From positions 1 to 36,986 of the forward strand of contig JAIRVB010000025.1 of assembly GCA_031254105.1 (NCBI GenBank): DNA of 36,986 nt, read 5' to 3'. How positions within the stretch are numbered: the first letter of the stretch is position 1; each line of letters starts with the position of its first letter. The notes below the pieces were generated by a model. That model made no database searches, was not told where the DNA came from, and saw only the letters and a program-made list of their open reading frames with translations. Origin of the DNA: Chitinispirillales bacterium. GTDB taxonomy: Bacteria; Fibrobacterota; Chitinivibrionia; Chitinivibrionales; Chitinispirillaceae. The position numbers and the translations under genes are program-made. Of this stretch, positions 23,545 to 32,841 are shown one piece after another.

Positions 23545-25743
23545 ATGTCTAACAGACGATTTAAGTTAAATTTTGTTGATAGAAGAATTCTTCTTTTAGC
23601 GCTTTGTTTCTGTGTTTATACACAGGCTTCTTCAGGGCCTATTATTAACTACAGTCCTACTATTACGGTGAATAGTTTTTTAACAACCGGAGATACTGTA
23701 TGGGCCGCTTCAAGCGGGGGGCTTGTAATTCATGATTTAAGAACTGGAAATAATCAGCTTTTATCCAACTCAAAAATATTCCCCGATCCTTATCTTACCG
23801 CGATCTGCCGGGATGCAAACGGCAATTTATGGATAGGATCGCAAAAGGGGTATCTTTACAAGAGGACGCCAAAGGGGCAGTTCAGTGTTTATTCTAACTA
23901 TAAACACGCTGATTGGAGCGTCCTTTGTTTGTATACCTATAAAGAATTAATTATAGTGGGATCAAATAAAGGAGTAAGCCTTTTTGATCCTCAAAATGGG
24001 GTTGCTTTAAGAAACGCTACAGCTATCGGCAGCTTTTCAAATCCTAAAGTCAACAGCATCACAACATTTAAAGACACTTTGTTTCTGGGATGCGATGAGG
24101 GCGTGGCGTATCTTGACAGCCTTAATTTTGTACCGCTGAATCAGAGGAACTTTTATTATTCCGGTATATGGAAAACCTTTCCGCAAAGCCGCCCTGTGAT
24201 ATCTTTTGTAAATGTTGACGATTATGCCATATTTTTGCCGACTCCCTCTGCTATGTTTCGCGGACATGTATTTACCGCCGACAGCGCCGGGTGGATTCTT
24301 AATAACGGTGAGAGGTGGTCTCATGTAGCGACATCAGGAAAAATCGTCACTATGTACAATGAGAATGACAGACGGTTATGGATTGGGACTGATGAAAGGC
24401 ACTACTTTTCTTATGATGGGAACAGTCCGCCCCTGCAACATAAGATAGATGGACTTGCGTTGCGCAGAGGAACGCGTGTTTTTGCTAACTCAAACGGTGA
24501 TGTCTGGGTTTTGCCTATGCTTGACTATCGGACAACGTCGTGGCATCACGCCATATACAGATATGACGGACAAAGCTGGCTCCATTACAACCAATACACG
24601 CATGGAGACAGGTTCGGATATCTCGGTGACGGTAACGCTTACGGCATAGCGGCCGGTTCCGGAGGGACCGTGTGGGTTGGGACATGGGGTGGTAACGTGA
24701 AACATATTAATCCCGCCGCGAACTCCGTTGCGCAGTTAGTTATCGGTGACCGCGGTTTTCTTGATATCGGCTATTATACCGGTGGGGTAGCAAATAACAA
24801 TTGGGGTAAGGTTGACGCGCTTGCCGTGGATTCATCCGGATATTTGTGGGCATCAGCTTATGATCACTATTCCGGAAGCCTCATTTGCTATAACCCGCGC
24901 ACCCGTCCAAACTCGTCTGAGTTAGATCCCGTCAAAGCCGGCTACAGGTGGTTCTTCAACGAGCATCCGTACAGGACTGAGAATATAACGGAGTTGAGCG
25001 TTGATATCGACAACAGGATATTCGTGTTTGACCCTTCGCAGAATCGACTTACGGTCTTCAGCCATGACGGCGAACCGCTGAGGAACGGTATCAGGATCGA
25101 CACAAGCTATGCGCAGTTTGGCGCGGTATCGACGATCAGGAGCGCCTCTGACGGCACAACGTATATCGTTGTTGCCGGTGCGGTGCTGAAAATCGAACGC
25201 GGGTCGCTCAAGGTGGAAACCGTCGCAAGCGATATCCCGGGACTCTCAAGTTTGGCCGTTCAAGAGGGTGTCTTGTGGTTAGGCTCTGTGACAAACGGGG
25301 TTATGCGCTATAACCTTGACAATGGTGAGACGAAATGGATAGGCGAGGCGCAGGGGCTGCCGTCAAATGAGGTGATCTCTCTTGCGGTTGACAGCAGGAA
25401 CGGCTGTCTCTGGATAGTAACCGATGTTTCCGTGTCGCGCCTTGATATTGGACGGCAGGCGGCGGTAAGGAAGAAGGAAGATATGCGCGTGTTCCCAAAC
25501 GTCTTTTCCATAAGCAGAAGGGATCAGGGCGCATCGGCGGTGACCTTCGCCCGTCTTGAACCGAACTCTGTCGTATCCGTGTTCTCCGTGAACGGGGCGC
25601 TTATTGCGAAGGTAAACGCCGAATCCTTCTCGGCCAACGAATGGAGAGCCGCGTGGACGCCCGGACGGAATCTCGTGCCGGGCGCCTACATTGCGGTTGC
25701 GAAACCCTCCGGGAAAAAAGCGAAGATACTCCTGAAACCGTAA
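23545..25743 (+). CDS. secreted beta-propeller protein with C-terminal sorting-like domain
   Basis: A 732-residue protein with an N-terminal hydrophobic signal (RRILLLALCFCVYTQASSG). It has repeated propeller blades of the two-component-regulator type (TVWAASSGGLVIHD, GNLWIGSQKGYLYK, LIIVGSNKGVSLFD, GTVWVGTWGGNVKHI, GVLWLGSVTNGVMRYN). The last about 85 residues (VFPNVFSISRR ... VSVFSVNGALIAKV ... LVPGAYIAVA ... KILLKP) are a beta-sandwich like FlgD/T9SS C-terminal sorting domains. It resembles PorZ, the propeller component of T9SS, but that is only a possibility. It opens the glycan locus; its 3' half is visibly richer in GC than its 5' half. Confidence 0.75.
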   Translation: MSNRRFKLNFVDRRILLLALCFCVYTQASSGPIINYSPTITVNSFLTTGDTVWAASSGGLVIHDLRTGNNQLLSNSKIFPDPYLTAICRDANGNLWIGSQKGYLYKRTPKGQFSVYSNYKHADWSVLCLYTYKELIIVGSNKGVSLFDPQNGVALRNATAIGSFSNPKVNSITTFKDTLFLGCDEGVAYLDSLNFVPLNQRNFYYSGIWKTFPQSRPVISFVNVDDYAIFLPTPSAMFRGHVFTADSAGWILNNGERWSHVATSGKIVTMYNENDRRLWIGTDERHYFSYDGNSPPLQHKIDGLALRRGTRVFANSNGDVWVLPMLDYRTTSWHHAIYRYDGQSWLHYNQYTHGDRFGYLGDGNAYGIAAGSGGTVWVGTWGGNVKHINPAANSVAQLVIGDRGFLDIGYYTGGVANNNWGKVDALAVDSSGYLWASAYDHYSGSLICYNPRTRPNSSELDPVKAGYRWFFNEHPYRTENITELSVDIDNRIFVFDPSQNRLTVFSHDGEPLRNGIRIDTSYAQFGAVSTIRSASDGTTYIVVAGAVLKIERGSLKVETVASDIPGLSSLAVQEGVLWLGSVTNGVMRYNLDNGETKWIGEAQGLPSNEVISLAVDSRNGCLWIVTDVSVSRLDIGRQAAVRKKEDMRVFPNVFSISRRDQGASAVTFARLEPNSVVSVFSVNGALIAKVNAESFSANEWRAAWTPGRNLVPGAYIAVAKPSGKKAKILLKP

Positions 25744-25773
25744 ATGAGATCCTATTTTTTTGACGGAGAGAAC

Positions 25774-26754
25774 ATGATCAGGCAAATTATGTCAAAAATA
25801 GCAATAGAAAGAAATAAGAACTTTCGAAGCGCTGTTCTGTTTCCAGTTTATGACACATTCAAATCGCTGATGTCAAAAAAAATTCCAATACCTCCAATAA
25901 ATACGGATAATCTTACATCCTACGACGTTGACGTCCGAAAGGAAACTGAAAATCCGTTAGTCCGAGTTTACGTACTGACTTATAACAACGCGAAATTCGC
26001 CGGATATAATTTAAACGGGATTTTGATGCAAAAGACCGATTTCCCTTTTGAAATATATGTATATGACGACTGTTCCACCGATGGGACTTCGGATATAATA
26101 CGCTGGTACGCTCAAAAATATCCGAATATAACCGCCGATATATCACCGGTGAATTATTATAGTAAGGACAGAAAGCTATGGGATAAAAAACAGGCGGCGA
26201 TTGAAAAAAATCATAATTGTAAATACTTCGCCATAGCGGATGGAGACGATTACTGGATAGATCCATACAAATTGCAATATCAAGTAGGTTTTTTGGAAAA
26301 AAACAGCGATTTCAGTTTATGCAGCGGCGGCTATTTGACTAATAATATTTTTAACGGGAAGCAGGCCTTAACATTAGGGCTTACAGGAACCGCGGACGTA
26401 GGGATTGGATACTCGTTTGAGGTAAAAGCGATGTTAACGGCAAATTTTACCCGCGTATACAGAACTGCTTCGCTGCCGGAGTGTGAAGTCGTTGAGAAAT
26501 ATGATTACTGGAGAGACCTGCACGAATTGTATTATGCCTTGCTGAGCGGTAAAGGGTGTTTTATTCCAAGAGTATTCGGAGTTTACAACCAGCATCAAGG
26601 CGGAATTATGGGTGGATTGCCGCTTAAACGCCAGCTTGAAGTTTCTCTCAAAGTGCTTGAGGAACTTTACAGAGAAACTGGGGACGAAAGAATCAAAAAG
26701 CAGTGCCTTATCCATTTGAAACGGATAAGGGAAGTTTCAAAGAATGCGGAGTAA
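25774..26754 (+). CDS. GT2-family glycosyltransferase
   Basis: A 326-residue glycosyltransferase. Although the open frame begins with an ATG directly after the preceding stop (25744), ATG 25774 has GGAGAG six bases upstream and is preferred. The GT-A fold motifs are VYVLTYNNAKFAGYNLNGIL, EIYVYDDCSTDGTSDII and IADGDDYWIDPYKL (the DxD metal/nucleotide-sugar site is DGDD). It probably adds one sugar of the surface glycan. It overlaps the flippase gene by 11 bases. Confidence 0.85.
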   Translation: MIRQIMSKIAIERNKNFRSAVLFPVYDTFKSLMSKKIPIPPINTDNLTSYDVDVRKETENPLVRVYVLTYNNAKFAGYNLNGILMQKTDFPFEIYVYDDCSTDGTSDIIRWYAQKYPNITADISPVNYYSKDRKLWDKKQAAIEKNHNCKYFAIADGDDYWIDPYKLQYQVGFLEKNSDFSLCSGGYLTNNIFNGKQALTLGLTGTADVGIGYSFEVKAMLTANFTRVYRTASLPECEVVEKYDYWRDLHELYYALLSGKGCFIPRVFGVYNQHQGGIMGGLPLKRQLEVSLKVLEELYRETGDERIKKQCLIHLKRIREVSKNAE

Positions 26755-28192
26755 ACTCTCAAGCTCTTTTTTTTGGAAATATTTAGAGCGCAGCGGCTCG
26801 CAGGCGTCGCAATTCGCGGTTTCTATTGTCTTGGCGCGTTTACTCGCGCCTAACGACTTCGGCGTACTCGCGTTAGTTATGGCGTTTATCTCCGTTGCCA
26901 ATATTTTTGTGGAGAGCGGGCTTAGAAACGCGTTAGTGCAGAAAAAAGATGCGAATGATTCGGACTTCTCCACGGCGTTTTGGTTTTCGCTTTTGATCGC
27001 CGTTATCGTTTACGCGGTATTGTATTTTTCCGCGCCGCCCATAGCTGCGTTTTATAAAAACGAGGGCTTGACGTCTGTCATACGGGTTTTAGGGATAACC
27101 CTGTTCCTGGGCGTATTAGGTTCTGTTCAGGAAGCGTATATCATGAAGAATTTTTTGTTTAAAAAATTATTCTTCAGAAGCTTAGCCGCGGTTATCCCAA
27201 GCGGGATTCTCGGCATAACGCTTGCGCATTCCGGCTTTGGAATTTGGGCGCTGGTTTGGCAGCAGCTGGCAAACGCTTTTTTAACGTGCGTTTTTATGCT
27301 GTTCATGGTTCCCTGGAAGCCAGCTCTTGTTTTTTCCGTTATTAGCGCGCGAAAGCTCTTTAACTTCGGTTATAAACTTTTATTTTCCTCGTTATTTGGC
27401 GTGACGTGCGTTAATTTGACAAATTTGCTGATAGGAAAATTCTTTACTCCAGCTATGCTCGGATTTTACAATAGAGGGGAGCAGTTTCCCAAGCATATTG
27501 TATTGAATGTCAACGAATCCATAAACGCGGTATTATTTCCGCTTCTCGCGAACTCTCAAGACAATATTGAGCAGTTCAGGCAGATCATGAGAAGATGCGT
27601 AAAGGCTTCGTCTTTCATCATATTTCCGTTGATGGCGCTTTTGGCAAGTTCCGCAAAGCCTACGGTCGCTTTCGTTTTTGGGGAAAAATGGCTGCCTTGC
27701 GCCGCGTTTTTACAAGTCAACTGCCTGATTTTAGCGTTTTGGCCATTGCACAGCGCAAACCGGATTGCCATGAACTCACTTGGCAGAAGCGATATGTTTT
27801 TAAAATGCGAAATAGCGGGTAACATAATAGGAGTTTCCGCCATGGCATTAGCTCTTTACTTTTTTAAAACTCCTTTCGCCGTTATTTTATCGCAGGCGGC
27901 TATTATACCAATCGGATGCTGGATAAACTCTATTCCGAATAAAGAACTTTTGAACTATGGATTTTCAGATCAGATAAAAGATGTTTTGCCGATGCTGTTT
28001 TGTTCGCTTGCCGCCGGCCTTGCTGTTTTCCCGCTTTCACTTTTAGACGCACCGAATTTTGTGATAATACCTTTACAGGTTATTCCCGGTCTGTCGATTT
28101 ATTTGTTTTTGGCAAGAGTGTTTAAGATGGAAAGTTTGTATTATTTGACCGGTATTTTAAAGACGTCTCTAAAATATCGGGGAGCAATGTGA
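26744..28192 (+). CDS. Wzx-like polysaccharide flippase (MOP superfamily)
   Basis: A 482-residue integral membrane protein with about 12-14 hydrophobic segments. The start (FFWKYLERSGSQASQFAVSIVLARLLAPNDFGVLALVMAF) and the motif VESGLRNALVQKKD-x(5)-FSTAFWFSL match the WzxC/TuaB/RfbX group that flips lipid-linked oligosaccharides across the inner membrane. Coupled by overlap to genes on both sides (11 and 4 bases). It identifies this locus as a Wzx-dependent surface polysaccharide pathway; no wzy or wzz is recognised in the window. Confidence 0.9.
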   Translation: MRSKLSSSFFWKYLERSGSQASQFAVSIVLARLLAPNDFGVLALVMAFISVANIFVESGLRNALVQKKDANDSDFSTAFWFSLLIAVIVYAVLYFSAPPIAAFYKNEGLTSVIRVLGITLFLGVLGSVQEAYIMKNFLFKKLFFRSLAAVIPSGILGITLAHSGFGIWALVWQQLANAFLTCVFMLFMVPWKPALVFSVISARKLFNFGYKLLFSSLFGVTCVNLTNLLIGKFFTPAMLGFYNRGEQFPKHIVLNVNESINAVLFPLLANSQDNIEQFRQIMRRCVKASSFIIFPLMALLASSAKPTVAFVFGEKWLPCAAFLQVNCLILAFWPLHSANRIAMNSLGRSDMFLKCEIAGNIIGVSAMALALYFFKTPFAVILSQAAIIPIGCWINSIPNKELLNYGFSDQIKDVLPMLFCSLAAGLAVFPLSLLDAPNFVIIPLQVIPGLSIYLFLARVFKMESLYYLTGILKTSLKYRGAM

Positions 28193-29346
28193 AAGGGATA
28201 TATTCTTCAATCAATAAAAAACATCGAAAAAACCGCATTCTCAGAGCGGCATACTGGACGGTGAGAAACGCGGCTGTTTCAACCGCTAACGCGTTTTGGT
28301 ATTTGTATGAAATACCTGGTTCTCTGTTTGATGAATCGGTACGCATCCGTTTTGCGGGCAATTGGTGGCCCGGCGCCGCTAATCCTAAAGTTGATTGGTT
28401 AGGTATTTTCGGCGTACTTGACGGACAGCGGCAAAAATACCGTGTCGTAAAGAGTTACGCGCCTGCGATTGAGATTTTTTCAACGTATTCAGACAGGAAA
28501 ATATTAGAAAACTCCAAGGCGAAATGCAAGATTTTCTATACAGGAGAGAATGTTCATTCCGCCTGTGATAGATCCTTTTACGCTCAATACGCGGATAATT
28601 GCGTCAATGATGTTGATCTGTCTTTGGGATTTGACAATATCAGCGCTGAAAATTACATACGGTACCCAAACTGGGCGCCGCGCTTTTTTCCGTTAAACAG
28701 TTCAAAAGATAAAATAAAAACGATCTTGGACGATTTCAAGAAGAAACACCGCAAAACCAAATTTTGTTCACTTGTATCAAGCCACGACAAAAGCGGACTC
28801 AGAACAAAAATCTACAACGAAATATCCCAAATCGCCCCAATCGACTGCCCGGGAAAATTATTGCGCAACGATGATACCTTGCGCGATATATACAACAACA
28901 ACAAAAATGCGTATTTACAGCAATACAAATTCAACATCTGTCCCGAGAATACCATAAGCGAAGGCTATTGTACGGAAAAAATATTCGAGTGCCTGTATTC
29001 GGGTTGCATTCCGGTGTATAACGGCGGGAGCAGAGATCCCGAGCCCGGCATTATCAATTCAAATATTATTTTATGGTACGATTATTTTGATGAGGAAAGC
29101 AACAGGAGTACTTTTAATGAGATTAAAAAACTGCACTCGGATGATTTGCGATACCGGTCGTTTATGGAACAGCCGTTTTTTTGCGACGCTGCGGTTGACA
29201 AAATATATGATATGCTTCAGCGGCTCAACAATAAACTGCGATGTGTCTGCTCACCGCAGTTTTTGTACCCAACTCATGATATGAAAGAACCTTATTTGCG
29301 AAAAGCGGTGTTACGGCAAAAACAAAGAGAGGAACGAATAAGATAG
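28189..29346 (+). CDS. GT10 alpha-1,3/4-fucosyltransferase-like protein
   Basis: A 385-residue protein starting at GTG 28189, overlapping the flippase stop by four bases, with GGGGAG just upstream. The C-terminal half has the GT10 donor-binding signature FNICPENTISEGYCTEKIFECLYSGCIPVYNGG (from about residue 248), as in Helicobacter FutA and animal Lewis fucosyltransferases, and the N-terminal FAGNWWPG and IFYTGENVH fit the acceptor domain. The predicted reaction is transfer of fucose from GDP-fucose to a GlcNAc/Glc residue, giving Lewis-like structures. No GDP-fucose synthesis genes are in the window. Confidence 0.85.
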   Translation: MKGIYSSINKKHRKNRILRAAYWTVRNAAVSTANAFWYLYEIPGSLFDESVRIRFAGNWWPGAANPKVDWLGIFGVLDGQRQKYRVVKSYAPAIEIFSTYSDRKILENSKAKCKIFYTGENVHSACDRSFYAQYADNCVNDVDLSLGFDNISAENYIRYPNWAPRFFPLNSSKDKIKTILDDFKKKHRKTKFCSLVSSHDKSGLRTKIYNEISQIAPIDCPGKLLRNDDTLRDIYNNNKNAYLQQYKFNICPENTISEGYCTEKIFECLYSGCIPVYNGGSRDPEPGIINSNIILWYDYFDEESNRSTFNEIKKLHSDDLRYRSFMEQPFFCDAAVDKIYDMLQRLNNKLRCVCSPQFLYPTHDMKEPYLRKAVLRQKQREERIR

Positions 29347-29347
29347 C

Positions 29348-30340
29348 GTGAGAATAAAACTTTTTTTCCGGAAAGTTCACATAAAAATATTCCATAAATG
29401 TAGGTTTTTAAAATTTTTGTCAAAGTATTTTGTTAAATATGATATGATGGAGAATGAACACATAAAACATTTTGGTGAAAATTATCCTGATAATACTTTT
29501 TATGTTATTCGCAGAAAACCGCTCGGCGCGGGATTGTTGTCCAATGTTAATTGGGTATTGAGTCATGTAAATTATGCTGTTCTCAAAGGGTATATTCCGG
29601 TTGTCAATATGAAGGATTACAAAACATTATACAATGAAAACGTTCCGATTAAAATAGGAGCCGGAGAAACATCAAACGCTTGGGAATACTTTTTTGAACA
29701 ACCGTGCGGATATTCGCTTGAAAATATAAAAAATGCCAAAAATGTAATATTGGGTAGTTCCGAAAATCATTATATTGATGAGCTTCCAAATCCAATTGAC
29801 GAAAATGAAGACATATCAAAATACTATGATCTTATTTCAAAATATTGCAAATTTAATTTTGAAACTATTTCGGAAATTGAAAGTAAAAAAAGGCGCTTTT
29901 TCGGAAAAAACATACTCGGAGTTCTATATAGAGGAACAGATTATAAAACAGCCAAAGAACATTATACTCCGCCATCTATTGAATTGATGATTCAAAAAAC
30001 ACGAGACGTTTTTCAACAGGAAAAATTCGACCATATTTTTATCTGCACGGAAGATCAAAGCGCGGTAAATGAATTTTGCAAAGTATTTACCAAAGAAAGA
30101 ATTATCGTTTCCGAATCCAAACGGTTAAAAGAATATCATACCGGAAGGGTTCCCGAGATTATTTTAAAAAACTCTTCCAGCGCTTATAAGGCTGGGCTTG
30201 ATTATCTTACAGATATATATTTATTATCACAGTGTGACGGGATAGTTGCTTGTAAATGTAATGGGACGTCGTTTGCTTTGGCGCTTAATAACAATAAGTA
30301 TAGGTTTTCATATTTCTTCGATTTAGGTGTTAACTCTTAA
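29348..30340 (+). CDS. GT11/GT23-like fucosyltransferase-type protein
   Basis: A 330-residue protein, GTG 29348, one base after the GT10 gene. The central LGVLYRGTDYKTAKEHYTPP (about 191-210) matches the conserved Arg-containing donor loop (HxRxxDY-like) of GT11 alpha-1,2- and GT23/NodZ alpha-1,6-fucosyltransferases, and IFICTEDQSAVNEF and the C-terminal DIYLLSQCDGIVACKCNGTSFALAL are typical of that superfamily. The gene is strikingly AT-rich compared with its neighbours, suggesting separate acquisition. Linkage and acceptor cannot be predicted. Confidence 0.72.
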   Translation: MRIKLFFRKVHIKIFHKCRFLKFLSKYFVKYDMMENEHIKHFGENYPDNTFYVIRRKPLGAGLLSNVNWVLSHVNYAVLKGYIPVVNMKDYKTLYNENVPIKIGAGETSNAWEYFFEQPCGYSLENIKNAKNVILGSSENHYIDELPNPIDENEDISKYYDLISKYCKFNFETISEIESKKRRFFGKNILGVLYRGTDYKTAKEHYTPPSIELMIQKTRDVFQQEKFDHIFICTEDQSAVNEFCKVFTKERIIVSESKRLKEYHTGRVPEIILKNSSSAYKAGLDYLTDIYLLSQCDGIVACKCNGTSFALALNNNKYRFSYFFDLGVNS

Positions 30341-30392
30341 GCGGTAGATTGTATGAATAAAAGAGGTGTAAATCCCCGCAAAAATAACGATG

Positions 30393-30411
30393 ACGCGCAT
30401 ATTATGCGCGT
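30393..30411 (+). terminator. terminator-like hairpin inside the glycan locus
   Basis: ACGCGCAT/ATGCGCGT (8 bp) around ATT, followed by TT and a weak A/T tract, 53 bases after the previous stop. It may end the first transcription unit of the locus. Confidence 0.45.
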
Positions 30412-30432
30412 TTCAAAATAAAAAATTGACAT

Positions 30433-30461
30433 TTGGCAAGGCATTTTGCAAGGCATATAGT
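30433..30461 (+). promoter_or_regulatory. internal promoter of glycan locus with direct repeat
   Basis: TTGGCA (30433-30438) and TATAGT (30456-30461), spacer 17. GCAAGGCAT occurs twice within it (13-base period), and a second possible -35 TTGACA is at 30426. The -10 context CATATAGTATTTTA recurs before the Rrf2 gene at 36421. Confidence 0.5.
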
Positions 30462-30520
30462 ATTTTAATCCTAAAAAAGGAATTTTTGCGGTTCCATGAA
30501 TTTTACATCAGGTATTTGAA

Positions 30521-31324
30521 ATGACGGCTAAAGCATTCATTAAAAAAGTCATAAAATCCTTACTGCCTGTCGGCGTTTTTGTTTATTGGAGCGGATATAA
30601 ATCGTCGTGTTTCTTCAAAAAAAACAGAAAAAGAGTTGAAGCTGTCGCAAAATCATTTGCGGATGAACGCAGCAGGGAAGTTTACTTTGGGATTATCCGG
30701 GCCAGATGCGGAGAGGGTGAATTCGCCGATTTCTACACGAAGCAGACGCAATATTTTGAGAATGAATTCTTTGTATATGGCGATGATGAGTTTTTGATCG
30801 ATTGCGGGGCGTTTATAGGCGATACTATAGACGACTTTATAAAGTTCGTTCCCAATTACAGGGGCGTAATATCGTTTGAGGCATCTCCCAGATCTTTTGA
30901 AATTTTAAAAAACAGGTATGGAGATAACCCTAAAATCCAATTGATAAATAAGGCCGTTTGGAGTGGGATTGCGGAAGTAAATTTTACCGATTCGTCCGAT
31001 TATGACGGAGCGGGGAACAGAATCGGTATCAAGGGCGAACAAAATGTAATAAATGTTAAAACCACCTCTATAGACGCTCTGGAATTGCGGGAAAAGGTTA
31101 CTTTTATAAAAATGGATATAGAGGGCGCGGAGATGGAAGCGTTAAAAGGCGCTAAGAACACTATTTTACGGGATAGGCCGCGATTAGCCATCTGCATATA
31201 CCATTCGGACGAAGAGATGATCGCAATAGCAGAGTGGATCCGCAAGCTTATGCCGGAGTATAAACTTTACGTGAGGCACCACTGGCATAACATTTGGGAA
31301 ACGACTCTTTACGGGGTTATATAA
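30521..31324 (+). CDS. FkbM-family SAM methyltransferase
   Basis: A 267-residue protein with FkbM-family features: FLIDCGAFIGDTIDDF (motif I, about 91-106), VISFEASPRSFEIL, then TTSIDALELREKVTFIKMDIEGAEMEALKGA, the family signature. FkbM enzymes O-methylate sugars and other small molecules, often in polysaccharide loci. ATG 30521 lacks a strong ribosome site. The gene follows the internal promoter and is one base from the next gene. Confidence 0.87.
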   Translation: MTAKAFIKKVIKSLLPVGVFVYWSGYKSSCFFKKNRKRVEAVAKSFADERSREVYFGIIRARCGEGEFADFYTKQTQYFENEFFVYGDDEFLIDCGAFIGDTIDDFIKFVPNYRGVISFEASPRSFEILKNRYGDNPKIQLINKAVWSGIAEVNFTDSSDYDGAGNRIGIKGEQNVINVKTTSIDALELREKVTFIKMDIEGAEMEALKGAKNTILRDRPRLAICIYHSDEEMIAIAEWIRKLMPEYKLYVRHHWHNIWETTLYGVI

Positions 31325-31325
31325 A

Positions 31326-31987
31326 ATGAAAACAAACGATATTACCGTTCTTATAATAAATTACCAAACGCCCGATTTGCTGAGCGTCGCGGTAAACTCT
31401 TTTGTGAGTTTTTATCCTAATGCCGAAATCATAATTTTTGACAACGGAAGCAAGGACGGGTCGATAGATTTGATAAAAGAAATTTCTGAAAAGCGCCCCA
31501 ATATACGCCCATACTTCAGCGGCAAAAATATTTTTCACGGCCCGGCGATGGACTTTGCCCTGCGGCGTCCGGTAAAGACAAAATATTGTTTTATTTTAGA
31601 CAGCGATACGCAAACCGTTAAAGGCGGATTTCTCGAAGAGATGCGGGATATTTTGGAAGAACGCGAAGAAAATTACGCTATAGATCGCAAGGGTATGTAA
31701 ATAAAAGAGGACTCATTGACCCAAACGGAAAAATCAGGATAATTTTTATGCCGTTTATGCTTGTAAAAAGGGAAGTATATCTAAAATTTCATCCATTTAC
31801 TCATCACGGATTGTCGGTGATGTTTAATTATTGCGAGGCGGCAAAAGGTGGATACAAAATTTTAAATTATCCTGTAGATAATTACATAGGCTATTGCGGC
31901 GATGGAACCGCCTCAAGATTCGGATATGGGTTGGGAATAAAAAGCAAAATTATAGAAAAGTTGTATCGTTTGCGGGGTACGCGTTGA
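31326..31987 (+). pseudogene. GT2-family glycosyltransferase, interrupted by one-base frameshift
   Basis: The first frame (ITVLIINYQTPDLLSVAVNSF, IIFDNGSKDGSIDLI, CFILDSDTQTVKGGF) is a GT2 glycosyltransferase that stops at 31700. The conserved continuation (YVNKRGLIDPNGK, then IRIIFMPFMLVKREVYLKFHPF ... GDGTASRFGYGLGIKSK) lies in another frame from about 31694 to the TGA at 31987. Adding one base at 31691-31694 (after AAGGG) joins them into about 220 residues. Either a true inactivating deletion in a short G-run, or a sequencing error. The C-terminal part overlaps the next gene by four bases. Confidence 0.75.
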
Positions 31988-32841
31988 AAATAACAATATT
32001 GATTATTACGCGTATTGTAAAAAAACTGATGAGGAAGATTCTTCCCGAAAAACTTCTGACACCGCTCGTTGAGATAAACGGTAAAAAAAATGAGTGGCGT
32101 TACAAAAAAAGGAGAGGGGAAAAGGGAGTTTTATGCCTTTGCTGCGGAAAAACATTCGGGTCGTTTATGGATTTTGACATTGGCGCGGTATATGACGCGG
32201 AGCGGTATGCGAAAACGTACAGGAACAAAATATGCCCCTATTGCGGTTCGTTTCCTCGCCATAGAATTATTTGTTACTATTTCAATAAAAATAAAACGGC
32301 GCTGCCTGAAAAGGGGATAGTGATGTTCGGAGCGGAACGTTCGATAAAAAAATGGTTTGATCGAAACGGCTGTCGCTATACCACGGTAGATTTATTCGAT
32401 CGTACCGCCGACGTGAAAGTTGACATACAAAACATGCAATTCCCCGATAAAACTTGGGGATTAATCATTTGTAATCATGTACTTGAGCATGTTCCGGATT
32501 ATAAAATCGCGTTGCGGGAATTAAAGCGCGTATTAAAGGACGATGGTATTTTGGAATTAACGGTTCCTACGGATAAAAACTTGGAAACTGTTTATGAGGA
32601 TTCAAGTATCGTTAAGAAAAAAGATAAAATAAAGCATTTCGGGCAAAGCGATCACGTAAGAATGTTCGGTAATGATTTTGAGAAGATATTAATAGAAAGC
32701 GGTTTTTCCGTAGAAATTGTAAACGGGGATAATTTACCGGATGAAACAGCGGGAATTGTCGGTCCGGCAGATTATGACGACAATAGAGTTTATATATGCA
32801 GAACAGGGAATATTCAAAATGATGGGGGCAGCAGGTGTTGA
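31984..32841 (+). CDS. SAM methyltransferase with N-terminal zinc ribbon
   Basis: A 285-residue protein. The start is taken as TTG 31984, which overlaps the preceding TGA by four bases (TTGA); the longer open frame upstream is the GT2 gene read out of frame. ATG 32029 is an alternative. CLCCG (about 50-54) and CPYCG (about 84-88) form a zinc ribbon, followed by a class I methyltransferase with VDLFDRTADVKVDIQNM, LIICNHVLEHVPDYKIALREL and LKDDGILELTVP. The group is common in glycan loci. Its substrate is unknown. Confidence 0.78.
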   Translation: MKITILIITRIVKKLMRKILPEKLLTPLVEINGKKNEWRYKKRRGEKGVLCLCCGKTFGSFMDFDIGAVYDAERYAKTYRNKICPYCGSFPRHRIICYYFNKNKTALPEKGIVMFGAERSIKKWFDRNGCRYTTVDLFDRTADVKVDIQNMQFPDKTWGLIICNHVLEHVPDYKIALRELKRVLKDDGILELTVPTDKNLETVYEDSSIVKKKDKIKHFGQSDHVRMFGNDFEKILIESGFSVEIVNGDNLPDETAGIVGPADYDDNRVYICRTGNIQNDGGSRC

